DNA of 64,000 bases from Winslowiella toletana (GTDB lineage Bacteria; Pseudomonadota; Gammaproteobacteria; Enterobacterales; Enterobacteriaceae): NCBI RefSeq assembly GCF_017875465.1, contig NZ_JAGGMQ010000001.1:2356001-2420000 (forward strand), in the 5' to 3' direction. Shown here piece by piece: positions 20,826-28,316 of the stretch. Numbering within the stretch: position 1 is the first letter of the stretch; each line of letters starts with the position of its first letter. Made by a program: the position numbers and the translations under genes. The notes below the pieces were generated by a model, which ran no database searches, had not been told where the DNA came from, and was given only the letters and a program-made list of their open reading frames with translations.

Positions 20826-21533
20826 ATGGAGTATTCAAGGATGATAGAGAATTCAAAAATCATTACTAAGATGCAGGCTAATAAGGAACTGGCTGTCAGA
20901 CTGGAACATGCGCTCAAAGGTGTTAAAGACCAGGTGTTGGCTCAGGCGAGATTATTAGGTGATGCCTTTACCCGGCTGACATGGTACACCTCCTGCTTTA
21001 CAGAAAACTATCAGGATGTCTGCACACGCCTCTCCCATGAAGATATTCGTTTTGGTAAAGGTATTGCTGAATTACTGAAACCTGACGATATAGTCTATCG
21101 CATGATAGAAATATATATCCAGGTGTTTTTTCAGGGGCAAACCGATGAGCAGATAAAAAAGATCGCCAGTTTTATTAGCGGATTTGGGGCGACTATCTCC
21201 AGTAATGCAATTACATCACGTATGCTTGTTCATAGCCTCGCGACCACAATCAGGGGTAGCTTTAGTATCCAGACAAGTATAGACAGAAAAATTGGACGCC
21301 TGTCTAATGCAGCGGTATTGATGTTGAGCGGTTATGGGTTGATCACCAAAGCCGCTGAATCCGCGAACAATCTGAAAGAATTTAATCGACTATACTACTC
21401 AGCATTGTATAGTCAAAATCTTGAAATGATGTACTTTTTGATTGAACCTGTAATTCAACAAAACTATCATTTTCAGCCATTTATGAAATCAGAAAGAGAG
21501 ATGGCAGAGGCGCTTATGAGGTTGATGGACTGA
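20826..21533 (+). CDS. Unrecognised cytoplasmic protein, coupled to a small membrane protein
   Basis: 235 residues from the ATG at 20826 (MEYSRMIENSK), preferred because GGAAGC precedes it; 20790 and 20841 are alternatives. I do not recognise a family. The first half is mostly helical and polar (KELAVRLEHALKGVKDQVLAQ). Around residues 110-180 there is a small-residue-rich amphipathic stretch (SFISGFGATISSNAITS, AVLMLSGYGLITKAAESANN) that could insert in or contact a membrane. No catalytic motif or signal peptide is visible. Base composition is clearly AT-richer than mnmE. Its stop overlaps the start of the next gene (TGATG), so the two are made together; toxin/immunity, defence or transport pairing are all possible. 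Confidence 0.6.
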   Translation: MEYSRMIENSKIITKMQANKELAVRLEHALKGVKDQVLAQARLLGDAFTRLTWYTSCFTENYQDVCTRLSHEDIRFGKGIAELLKPDDIVYRMIEIYIQVFFQGQTDEQIKKIASFISGFGATISSNAITSRMLVHSLATTIRGSFSIQTSIDRKIGRLSNAAVLMLSGYGLITKAAESANNLKEFNRLYYSALYSQNLEMMYFLIEPVIQQNYHFQPFMKSEREMAEALMRLMD

Positions 21534-21724
21534 TGAGAAACACATTTCGTTCTTTTTGGAAAGATGTACTCTGGTATCTGCTTGGTTTTATACCCGTTAT
21601 TCTCACAGCACTATTTTTTGCCGCAGCGGTAACGTTTTGGGAAGAGTACGCTCTAAAATCAACGGCAATTTTTGCGCTGTTCAGCCTGGGCGTTTACTTT
21701 TATTTAGGCTGGAAAAGAAGTTAG
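21533..21724 (+). CDS. Small two-helix membrane protein, unrecognised
   Basis: 63 residues: a basic/aromatic N-terminus (MRNTFRSFWKD), a hydrophobic segment at about 11-34 (VLWYLLGFIPVILTALFF), a short acidic loop (WEEYALK), a second hydrophobic segment at about 43-59, and a KRS tail. Predicted inner-membrane hairpin with both ends in the cytoplasm. It starts on the last base of the upstream stop codon and so depends on its translation. Size and arrangement fit an immunity or accessory membrane subunit of the larger protein (inference only). Confidence 0.6.
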   Translation: MRNTFRSFWKDVLWYLLGFIPVILTALFFAAAVTFWEEYALKSTAIFALFSLGVYFYLGWKRS

Positions 21725-21864
21725 TTTATGGGATCGAGATTTAAAGCACCATAAAAATGGTATACATATAAATTAATACAGTAAAATTAAAATAATTAGT
21801 TAAATAAAGTAATAACAATTTCTCCTGGAAAGATAAAAGGTTTTATCTGGACTTCCAACCAGCC

Positions 21865-21880
21865 CTGTATATTATATCAG
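21865..21880. promoter_or_regulatory. LexA (SOS) box upstream of symE
   Basis: CTG-N10-CAG with an all-A/T core (CTGTATATTATATCAG), matching the SOS box, 78 bp before symE. E. coli symE is likewise LexA-controlled. Confidence 0.75.
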
Positions 21881-21890
21881 TATATCTTTT

Positions 21891-21964
21891 AGTCGCGATG
21901 CGAATGTGGTGGAACACATCCGCACCGCTAACCACAACAACTAACGGAGATAGTTATTATGGCT
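21891..21964 (-). ncRNA. symR: SymR antisense RNA
   Basis: The minus strand across the symE start reads like E. coli SymR (77 nt): it begins near AGCCATAATAACT, contains TTGTGGTTAGCG, and ends with a hairpin (GCGGATGTG / CACATTCGC, one G-U pair) before ATCGCGACT. A -10-like TACAAT lies 7 nt upstream of the expected start. It is complementary to the symE ribosome-binding site and start codon, so it should block SymE translation. Ends are approximate. Confidence 0.65.
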
Positions 21965-22285
21965 GAGCACAATTGTAAGTCAGTTATTCCACGATCAGAA
22001 GTCCCATCTGCAATTATTCGGCGAAATAAGGTAGGTTATATGAGACGACATCCGGATTTTACTCAAATCTCTTCGCTAACGTTAAAAGGTCACTGGCTGG
22101 CGGCGGCAGGTTTCCCCATTGGAACAGAGGTCGATATTCGCGTGATGTCAGGTTGTCTGGTGATTACTCCCCGCAAGAGTGATCTGGACGAACCTGAATT
22201 TATCCATTCGTTACGTAAACTCTCTGCGCGTAAGCAGCGCCAGGTTGAGGAATATATTGGCTTAGTGGCCAGTAACGGCAGCTGA
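21959..22285 (+). CDS. symE: SymE, SOS-induced type I toxin (AbrB-like fold)
   Basis: 108 residues. The segment LTLKGHWLAAAGFPIGTEVDIRVMSGCLVITP aligns with E. coli SymE (key pieces LTLKG.WL.AAGF and V.VM.GC.V.T), and the C-terminus has LSARKQRQVEEYIG. In E. coli, SymE is an AbrB-fold protein evolved into a toxin that degrades RNA or condenses nucleoids after DNA damage; it is held in check by LexA, the antisense SymR and Lon. All cis elements needed for that scheme (LexA box, symR) are present here. GGAG at 21945-21948 is the ribosome-binding site and lies within the symR target. Confidence 0.88.
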   Translation: MAEHNCKSVIPRSEVPSAIIRRNKVGYMRRHPDFTQISSLTLKGHWLAAAGFPIGTEVDIRVMSGCLVITPRKSDLDEPEFIHSLRKLSARKQRQVEEYIGLVASNGS

Positions 22286-22299
22286 TAGCGTAAGGGGTC

Positions 22300-22326
22300 A
22301 CTATCCCGGCTGGTGGTCGGGATAGT
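22300..22326 (+). terminator. Hairpin after symE
   Basis: 9-bp perfect stem ACTATCCCG / CGGGATAGT with a 9-nt loop, 15 nt past the symE stop. No T-run follows, so it may be a weak terminator or mRNA-protecting hairpin. Confidence 0.4.
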
Positions 22327-22455
22327 ATGCAGGCCTGTCTGGCAGCTTCTGCATCTTCCGCTGTTCAATTATTATTCTTTCACTGGCATTCGCTTGAAAT
22401 TGTTACCAGACAAGATCCTTTTTTCTGATTTCAACACCAGCGAATTACTCACCGA

Positions 22456-23916
22456 ATGAGGATAATGTTACCAATGACCGAAGCCGAACTCTTGCATCAA
22501 CTGGCTCTCGGCGAAGACAGCCGCCACCAGTTCAAACGCGATGCCACCAACACTGATAGTATGGCGGCTGAGCTGGCGGCTTTTTCCAACAGTGGCGGCG
22601 GCCAGTTGTTTATCGGCGTAGCGGATAATGGCTCGGTGGTGGGGCTGGATGCCGTCGCCGTACGGCGTCTGAATCAGTTGTTAAGCAATGCCGCCTCGCA
22701 GCACGTCCGCCCACCGGTACATCCGCTCACTGAAAATGTGCAGACGGCCAACGGCATCGTGATGGTGATCAGCGTGCCCGATGGCCTTGCCAAACCCTAT
22801 GTGGATCACCAGGGTCGCCTTTGGGTCAAGCAAGCGGCTGATAAGCGCCATGTGACAGCCCGCGAAGAGATGCAACGTATGTTCCAACTCGCCGGACTGG
22901 TCTATGCAGATGTGGTACCGATAGCCGGTACGTCGCTAGCAGATATTGATGACAAGGTCTTCCATGACTATTTCAATCGCCGCTACGGGCAGGATATCGA
23001 GTTTGCCGATCAGCCGTTGGAACAACTGCTGCAAAACCTCAGCCTGAGTGACGGGCGCGAGCTGAACCTGACCGGACTGATGTTATTCGGCCACCACCCG
23101 CAGCGCTGGCGACCCGCTTTCGAAGTCAAGGCCGTCGCTTTCCCCGGCACAGCGCTGCACGATACCCGTTATCTGGACAGTGAAGACATCGGCGGCACGT
23201 TGCTGGAGCAATACCTGCGCAGCTTTGCCTTTATTCGCCGCAACCTGCGCCATGTACAGGCCGGAAGAGGCTTCAATACGCCAGGGCAACTGGAAATTCC
23301 GCAACAAGCGCTGGAAGAGTTGTTGGTCAATGCGTTGATTCACCGCGACTACTTCACCAGTGCTTCTATCCGTCTGATGGTATTCGCCGATAGAGTGGAG
23401 ATCATCAGTCCTGGTCACTTGCCCGACAGCCTGAACACCGAGGCCATTCGTCGCGGCGCCACTAACCGGCGTAATCCCACGCTGACCGAGCATGCCATAC
23501 ATATTCTGCCCTACCGCGGCCTGGGCACCGGCATTCCCCGCGCATTGCAGAATTGGTCGACCATCGATCTTATCGACGATGTCACTGCTAACCAGTTTCG
23601 CGTGGTTATCCAGCGACCACAGGCAGAAACAGTTACCGGGGAAGTTACCGGGGAAGTTACCGGGGAAGTTACCGGGGAAGTAGTGCGGCTACTGGCGGTA
23701 ATGCAAGGGGAAATGAAGCGGTCGGACATTCAGGGCGCACTGGGATTAAAGCATGAAGATCACTTCCGCTATACCTATCTTCTCCCGGCACTGACGGGCG
23801 GATTCATAGAAATGACGATTCCGGACAAACCTAAAAGCAGTCGGCAAAGATATCGACTTACGGCGACGGGTAAAAACAGGTTGGCACTGAAGAATTCAGG
23901 AGGAGATCGTGCATAA
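22456..23916 (+). CDS. AlbA_2 / RecG-like ATP-binding protein with GEVT repeats
   Basis: 486 residues at most; in-frame ATGs at 22456, 22465 and 22474 compete. Family members begin like the third (MTEAELLHQLALGEDSRHQFK), but GAGG at 22458 fits none ideally. The N-terminal about 130 residues are an AlbA_2 (Schlafen AAA_4-like) domain (EDSRHQFKRD, FSNSGGGQLFIGVADNG). A HATPase_c_4 region (EELLVNALIHRDYF, GLGTGIPRAL) resembles the C-terminus of putative RecG-like regulators. Residues about 392-408 are four GEVT units, then a winged-helix-like C-terminus (MKRSDIQGALGLKHEDHFR). Roles proposed for the family are transcriptional regulation, RNA cleavage or phage defence; the actual function is unknown. 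GC content matches the chromosome better than the upstream module. Confidence 0.75.
   Translation: MRIMLPMTEAELLHQLALGEDSRHQFKRDATNTDSMAAELAAFSNSGGGQLFIGVADNGSVVGLDAVAVRRLNQLLSNAASQHVRPPVHPLTENVQTANGIVMVISVPDGLAKPYVDHQGRLWVKQAADKRHVTAREEMQRMFQLAGLVYADVVPIAGTSLADIDDKVFHDYFNRRYGQDIEFADQPLEQLLQNLSLSDGRELNLTGLMLFGHHPQRWRPAFEVKAVAFPGTALHDTRYLDSEDIGGTLLEQYLRSFAFIRRNLRHVQAGRGFNTPGQLEIPQQALEELLVNALIHRDYFTSASIRLMVFADRVEIISPGHLPDSLNTEAIRRGATNRRNPTLTEHAIHILPYRGLGTGIPRALQNWSTIDLIDDVTANQFRVVIQRPQAETVTGEVTGEVTGEVTGEVVRLLAVMQGEMKRSDIQGALGLKHEDHFRYTYLLPALTGGFIEMTIPDKPKSSRQRYRLTATGKNRLALKNSGGDRA
23632..23679 (+). repeat. Four perfect 12-bp tandem repeats inside the AlbA_2 gene
   Basis: GTTACCGGGGAA is repeated exactly four times, encoding V-T-G-E units. 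Because the period is a multiple of three, copy-number change would alter linker length without frameshift. Confidence 0.9.
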
Positions 23917-23922
23917 GATAGC

Positions 23923-23949
23923 CCAACAGGTTGTTGGACAATTATCATT
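23923..23949. repeat. Right copy of the 27-bp direct repeat
   Basis: Identical to 20712-20738; starts 7 nt after the AlbA_2 gene stop. The bases before it (ATAGC) differ from the left copy, so the outer palindrome arm is missing here. Confidence 0.7.
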
Positions 23950-24077
23950 AAACGTCACACTTACCCCTCTCTATTGCTGATTTCCGCATAAGCTGTTGCC
24001 ATATGCGCATATAAACCACAAAAAGAGCAGTGTTATTATTCACTTCTGAATTTTGCCCTCCTGTTATGAAGAGAATA

Positions 24078-25184
24078 ATGAACAAACCTCTCCTTTTTCC
24101 TGCGGAATTACTGTTACAGCAGACGGAAACCATCCTGCGTGGATGGGGCATCGCCGCCGATGCTGCTCAGCAAACCGCAAAATTAATTATTGAAACCGAT
24201 CTGCTGGGAATCGACTCCCATGGCATATCGATGCTGCCGCATTATGACCGCTTACTGCGCGACGGACAGTGGCATCCCACTGGCGAAACGCGTCTGCTGT
24301 CAGAAACGCCGACTACTGCGGTGCTTGATGGCGGTCATGCGCTGGGACATGCCACTGCGCAGCGCGCAATCGAGCTGGCAGTCGATAAAAGTGAGCACTC
24401 CGGCCTTGGCTGCGTGGTGGTGCGCAATGCTAACCACTTTGGCGCTGCCGGTTTATATGCCCGCTACGCCGCGGCCAGAGGCAAAATTGCGCTGGTCACC
24501 AGTACCACTCGCAGTCGCATGCTGGTGCCGTCACGCGCCGCGGTGCCAGTATTAGGCACCAATCCCATCGCCTTTGCCGCCCCGGCGGGCCGTAATGAAG
24601 ATTTTGCGCTGGATATGGCCACCACCACCGTTGCCGCTAATAAAATCAAAGTTTATGACTATCAGCAGAAAGATCTGCCTGCCGGATGGGTGGTTGATGC
24701 CCGGGGCGATGCGGTCACCAGCAGTCGCGAGGGGATGATCACCGTGTATGAGCAGCCGGAAGGCGGGCTTACCCCGCTGGGTGGACTGGAACAAAACGGC
24801 GGACATAAAGGTTACGGCCTGGCGATGATGGCGCAAATTTTGGCTGGTACGCTGGCAGGCTCCGCCTTCGCCGCCACCCGTCCGCCGGGCGCAATCCCGG
24901 ATATCGGCCACTTTTTCCTCGCAATCAATCCCACGGCCTTTGGACCGCTGGCGCAATTCCAGCAGAGTCTGGATGAAGTGATCGATACGCTGCATGCCAC
25001 GCCCGCCAGCGACCCGGCCTCGCCAGTGCTGGTGGCCGGTGAACCGGAAAACCACACCCGCCGCCAGCGTGTGGAACACGGCGTGCCGTTGCCTGGCTCA
25101 CTCCTGCAGAAGCTACGGGATATTTGTCAGCAGCGTGATTTCAGTGACCTGTTAACGCCTTACGCCAGCCAGTCAGCGCGCTAA
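24078..25184 (+). CDS. Ldh2/malate-lactate dehydrogenase family oxidoreductase
   Basis: 368 residues from MNKPLLFPAELL; an ATG at 24066 is also possible. Family features: GIDSHGISMLPHYDRLL near residue 45, VVVRNANHFGAAGLYA (catalytic-histidine region), FALDMATTTVAANKI, and GGHKGYGLAMMAQILAG near residue 245. These NAD(P)-dependent enzymes (YbiC, AllD, ComC, Mdh types) reduce 2-oxo acids such as oxaloacetate, ureidoglycolate/oxamate or 2-oxoglutarate; the exact substrate cannot be called. It is a single gene just outside the right repeat of the cassette, not present at this place in E. coli. Confidence 0.85.
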   Translation: MNKPLLFPAELLLQQTETILRGWGIAADAAQQTAKLIIETDLLGIDSHGISMLPHYDRLLRDGQWHPTGETRLLSETPTTAVLDGGHALGHATAQRAIELAVDKSEHSGLGCVVVRNANHFGAAGLYARYAAARGKIALVTSTTRSRMLVPSRAAVPVLGTNPIAFAAPAGRNEDFALDMATTTVAANKIKVYDYQQKDLPAGWVVDARGDAVTSSREGMITVYEQPEGGLTPLGGLEQNGGHKGYGLAMMAQILAGTLAGSAFAATRPPGAIPDIGHFFLAINPTAFGPLAQFQQSLDEVIDTLHATPASDPASPVLVAGEPENHTRRQRVEHGVPLPGSLLQKLRDICQQRDFSDLLTPYASQSAR

Positions 25185-25320
25185 GCCGACAGACTTAGCA
25201 CACTCAGTATTAGTCATTTGTCCTATTTTCCGTAAGGAAACGGAAAGACGGGTGAAATTGATTCAGAAAATTCTTACAATACGTACTGATGATTATCCGA
25301 CCATTTTCACGGAGCGACAG

Positions 25321-26064
25321 ATGGCAAGTCATTTTGTACGCTGGGCGTACGTCCAGACCCCGGCACAAGTGCGGCGGCTACCTCAAAAATTATTAGAAGA
25401 TTCCGTAAACCTGAATGAAAAACGCCGTGTGCGTTTTCTAGCCGCGCGATCATTGCTGGCCGAACTGATGCTGCGGGTTTATGGCATGCAACAACTCCCT
25501 GCGCTGATTACCATGAGCAGCGGACGTCCCTGCTTTGCTGATGCCGATCTGCCTGATTTTAGTATCGCCTATGCCGGTAATCAGGTTGGCGTCCTGCTGG
25601 CAGAAGAGGGCGGGCGCGCCGGGCTGGATATGGAGATTGTCCGCGCCCATAGCCGTCAGACGGTGGAAAATCAGCTGCAGTGTCTCTCTTCCGGTGAAAA
25701 AGCCTGGATCAATGCCCAGCAGGATCCGGTTGAAGCCGCCACCCAGCTGTGGACCCTGCGCCAGAGCGTGCTGAAACTCACCGGTGAAGGCCAGCGTGAT
25801 GTCGACGCATTACGCCTGCACCCCGCTTCCGGTCGTCTGCGTTCCGCCGCTTTTCCCGATATTCAGGCCATCAGCGATGTCGAGCCACTGATGGTATGGT
25901 CATGCGCGCTGTCGCCAGGCACCCAGCGTTTACGTCTGTGGGAGTTAGATCAGGAAAATAACTGGCACGCGCTGCGCGATGTGGAAGTGAGTAAACCGAA
26001 TATGGGGCCACGCGCCTTACGCCTCACCAGCATGCCGCATGAGCGTCAGGTACAGCATCATTAA
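25321..26064 (+). CDS. yieE: 4'-phosphopantetheinyl transferase YieE
   Basis: 247 residues from the ATG at 25321, behind GGAG at 6 nt; the length matches E. coli YieE (249), and an upstream GTG at 25252 adds unmatched residues. PPTase elements: RVRFLAARSLLAELM, then GLDMEIVR (Asp-x-Glu Mg site), and WTLRQSVLKLTGEG in place of the usual WxxKEAxxK, the same change seen in E. coli YieE. It would convert an acyl-carrier or peptidyl-carrier protein to its holo form; the client is unknown. chrR, which follows yieE in E. coli, is missing. Confidence 0.88.
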   Translation: MASHFVRWAYVQTPAQVRRLPQKLLEDSVNLNEKRRVRFLAARSLLAELMLRVYGMQQLPALITMSSGRPCFADADLPDFSIAYAGNQVGVLLAEEGGRAGLDMEIVRAHSRQTVENQLQCLSSGEKAWINAQQDPVEAATQLWTLRQSVLKLTGEGQRDVDALRLHPASGRLRSAAFPDIQAISDVEPLMVWSCALSPGTQRLRLWELDQENNWHALRDVEVSKPNMGPRALRLTSMPHERQVQHH

Positions 26065-26103
26065 AAAAAAGCGGCATCAGGGTTGCCTGATACCGCCTTT
26101 TCG
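26063..26103. terminator. Bidirectional terminator between yieE and adeP
   Basis: Eight A, then GCGGCATCAGG-GTTG-CCTGATACCGC (one mismatch), then CTTTT; serves both converging genes. Confidence 0.75.
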
Positions 26104-26126
26104 CTGCTTAGCGCGTTACAGTGCGC

Positions 26127-27440
26127 TTAATGTGCATCGATAAACACGATTTTTAATACAAACAACAGCGCCACCACGACCACGCATGGGCTGATTTCAC
26201 GCCAGCGTCCGGAACCCGCCTTCATCACGCAGTAAGCAATAAAGCCCAGCGCGATACCTTCGGTGATCGAGAAGCTAAATGGCATCATCACGGCGGTAAC
26301 AAACGCCGGAACCGCTTCGGTCAGGTCATCCCACTTCACCCGCGCGAGGCTGGATGTCATCAGCACGCCAACGTAGATCAGCGCACCCGCCGCTGCATAA
26401 GCGGGCACCATCGCCGCCAGCGGCGACAGGAAAATCACCAGCAGGAACAGAATACCGGTAACTACCGCCATCAGGCCGGTACGGCCACCGATCGACACGC
26501 CGGAAGAGCTTTCGATATAGGCAGTAACCGAAGAGGTGCCGATAAAGGAACCGACCACCGAGCTGATACTGTCGACATACAGCGCCTGCTTCATGCGTGG
26601 GAACTTGCCTTTATCATCGGCTAAACCGGCTTTATCGGTCACACCAATCAGGGTACCCGAGGAGTCGAACAGGTTTACCAGCATAAAGGAGAAGATAATT
26701 CCGGCCATACCGAGGTTCAGCGAACCCGCCAGATCAACCTGACCAATAATCGATGTCACCGGCGGTGGTGCAGAGAAGAAGCCGGTATATTGCACATCGC
26801 CTAACAGCAGCCCGATAACGGTGGTAATCACAATCGACACCAGCACTGCTACGTGAATATTGCGTGAGGCAAGAATGGCAATAATAAAGAAGCCGAGCGC
26901 GCCCAGCAGAACACTGTGCGAAGTCAGGTTGCCGACAGCCACCAGCGTATCTTTATTGGGCACCACGATACCGGCGTTTTTCAGGCCGATCATCGCAATA
27001 AACAGGCCGATGCCGCTGGTGATACCAACACGCAGACAGACCGGAATATTGGCGATCATCCAGTAGCGCACGCGGAAAATGGTCAGCAGCAGCAGACCCA
27101 TTGCACCCCAGAAGATGGCGCCCATCCCGGTTTGCCAGGAGATGCCCATCGCGCCGACCACCACAAAAGCGAAGAAGGCGTTCAGCCCCATCGCTGGCGC
27201 CAGCGCTACCGGTAAATTAGCCACCAGCCCCATCAGAATACTGCCGAAGGCCGCAATCAGACAGGTAGTGACAAACACCGCTTGCGTATCCATGCCAGCG
27301 ACGCCAAGAATTTGTGGGTTCACAAAGACGATATACACCATGGTAAGAAAGGTGGTGAAACCCGCTATCACTTCAGTCCGTGCTGTGGTGCCATGCTCTT
27401 GCAGTTTAAACAGGCGCTGCAGTAAACCTTGTTTGTTCAT
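26127..27440 (-). CDS. adeP: Adenine permease AdeP (YieG), AzgA/NCS2 family
   Basis: 437 residues (E. coli 445), about 12-14 membrane segments. Family motifs: TEVIAGFTTFLTMVYIVFVNP at the N-terminus, APAMGLNAFFAF, SSSGVSIGGRTGLMAVVTG and DDLTEAVPAFVTAVMMPFSFSITEGI. E. coli AdeP is a high-affinity adenine:H+ symporter; hypoxanthine/guanine permeases of the same family are close, so specificity is inferred from synteny with yieE and yieH. A PurR-like palindrome lies 85 bp upstream of the start. Confidence 0.9.
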   Translation of the reverse strand: MNKQGLLQRLFKLQEHGTTARTEVIAGFTTFLTMVYIVFVNPQILGVAGMDTQAVFVTTCLIAAFGSILMGLVANLPVALAPAMGLNAFFAFVVVGAMGISWQTGMGAIFWGAMGLLLLTIFRVRYWMIANIPVCLRVGITSGIGLFIAMIGLKNAGIVVPNKDTLVAVGNLTSHSVLLGALGFFIIAILASRNIHVAVLVSIVITTVIGLLLGDVQYTGFFSAPPPVTSIIGQVDLAGSLNLGMAGIIFSFMLVNLFDSSGTLIGVTDKAGLADDKGKFPRMKQALYVDSISSVVGSFIGTSSVTAYIESSSGVSIGGRTGLMAVVTGILFLLVIFLSPLAAMVPAYAAAGALIYVGVLMTSSLARVKWDDLTEAVPAFVTAVMMPFSFSITEGIALGFIAYCVMKAGSGRWREISPCVVVVALLFVLKIVFIDAH

Positions 27441-27524
27441 TATCAGATTCCGAACGAAAGGAAATGTTGTCGTGGGCTATCCTATACCAAAAAGTGAATT
27501 TTTGATGCGGATCACAATGATTTT

Positions 27525-27540
27525 TCGCAACCGATTGCGC
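27525..27540 (-). promoter_or_regulatory. PurR operator upstream of adeP
   Basis: TCGCAACCGATTGCGC matches the PurR consensus ACGCAAACGTTTGCGT at most positions, including both CGCAA/TTGCG half-sites. Placed for purine repression of the permease. Confidence 0.65.
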
Positions 27541-27653
27541 AGTTTTTACCGCTTTATCGCTGCCATTAACAGTAATTGACATTTCCCGTTCGCAATCCTG
27601 ACACAGTTGGTTAAAGATGTGATGACATCTTTGAACCCTGAAGGACAAGCGCG

Positions 27654-28316
27654 ATGAGTATTGAATGTGTGTTTTTTGATTGCGACGGAACGCTGGTGGA
27701 CAGTGAACTGATCTGCACCCAATCCTATGTAAATACCTTTGCGCAGTATGGCGTGGCGTTGTCGCTACAGGAGATGTTTGAAAAGTATAAGGGCGTGAAG
27801 CTGTATGACATTGTCGCCGATGTCTGTGCGCAGTATCAGCTGGATGTGCCGGTGGCGGAACTGGAGAGCGCCTACCGTCAGGAAGTGGCCCGGCTGTTCG
27901 ATGCCGATCTGCAACCGATTGCCGGCGCGCAGCAGTTGCTGGCGCGGGTTAGCGTGCCGATGTGCGTGGTATCGAACGGTACGGTGAAGAAGATGCAGCA
28001 CTCCCTTGGGCTAACCGATATGCTGCGTTATTTTGATGACCGGTTGTTCAGTGGTTACGATATCGAATGCTGGAAGCCCGATCCTGAACTGATGTACCAC
28101 GCGGCGGAGAAGATGCGCGTCGCGGTTGATCGCTGCATTCTGGTTGATGATTCTGAAGCGGGTGCAAAAGCCGGCATTGCTGCCGGCATTCCGGTGTTTT
28201 ACTACTGTGCAGATGCGCATAATAAGCCGCTCGACCATCCGCTGGTGACCATGTTTGATGATATGGCGCAGCTACCGGCGCTGTGGAAAGCGCGCGGCTG
28301 GTCGATTACCGCTTAA
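27654..28316 (+). CDS. yieH: HAD phosphatase YieH (6-phosphogluconate phosphatase)
   Basis: 220 residues (E. coli 221). Motif I FFDCDGTLVDSEL (Asp10 nucleophile, Asp12), motif II VVSNGT, Lys in CWKPDPEL, and motif IV ILVDDSEAGAKAG. The cap domain is helical, as in beta-phosphoglucomutase-like phosphatases. E. coli YieH hydrolyses 6-phosphogluconate and related sugar phosphates. It diverges from adeP and ends in a 4-bp overlap with the convergent MFS gene. Confidence 0.9.
   Translation: MSIECVFFDCDGTLVDSELICTQSYVNTFAQYGVALSLQEMFEKYKGVKLYDIVADVCAQYQLDVPVAELESAYRQEVARLFDADLQPIAGAQQLLARVSVPMCVVSNGTVKKMQHSLGLTDMLRYFDDRLFSGYDIECWKPDPELMYHAAEKMRVAVDRCILVDDSEAGAKAGIAAGIPVFYYCADAHNKPLDHPLVTMFDDMAQLPALWKARGWSITA

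Larger units (their letters stand above)
20712..23949. mobile_element. Direct-repeat-flanked accessory cassette downstream of mnmE
   Basis: A 3.2-kb segment bounded by exact 27-bp direct repeats (20712-20738 and 23923-23949) and located where E. coli carries tnaCAB. It contains an unrecognised two-gene module, symE/symR and an AlbA_2-type gene, but no integrase or transposase. The left repeat is part of a complete palindrome while the right copy keeps only the inner 6-bp arms plus the right half, as expected if one end is an original site and the other a derived one (inference). It could be a passively mobilised island or the remnant of one. Confidence 0.5.

Noticed and set aside
23632..23679. 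Tandem repeats considered as a CRISPR-like array
   Set aside because: Repeats are 12 bp, contiguous, without spacers, and in frame inside a coding sequence.
24552..25079. 175-codon open frame opposite the Ldh2 gene
   Set aside because: Antisense to an intact conserved protein; no independent support.
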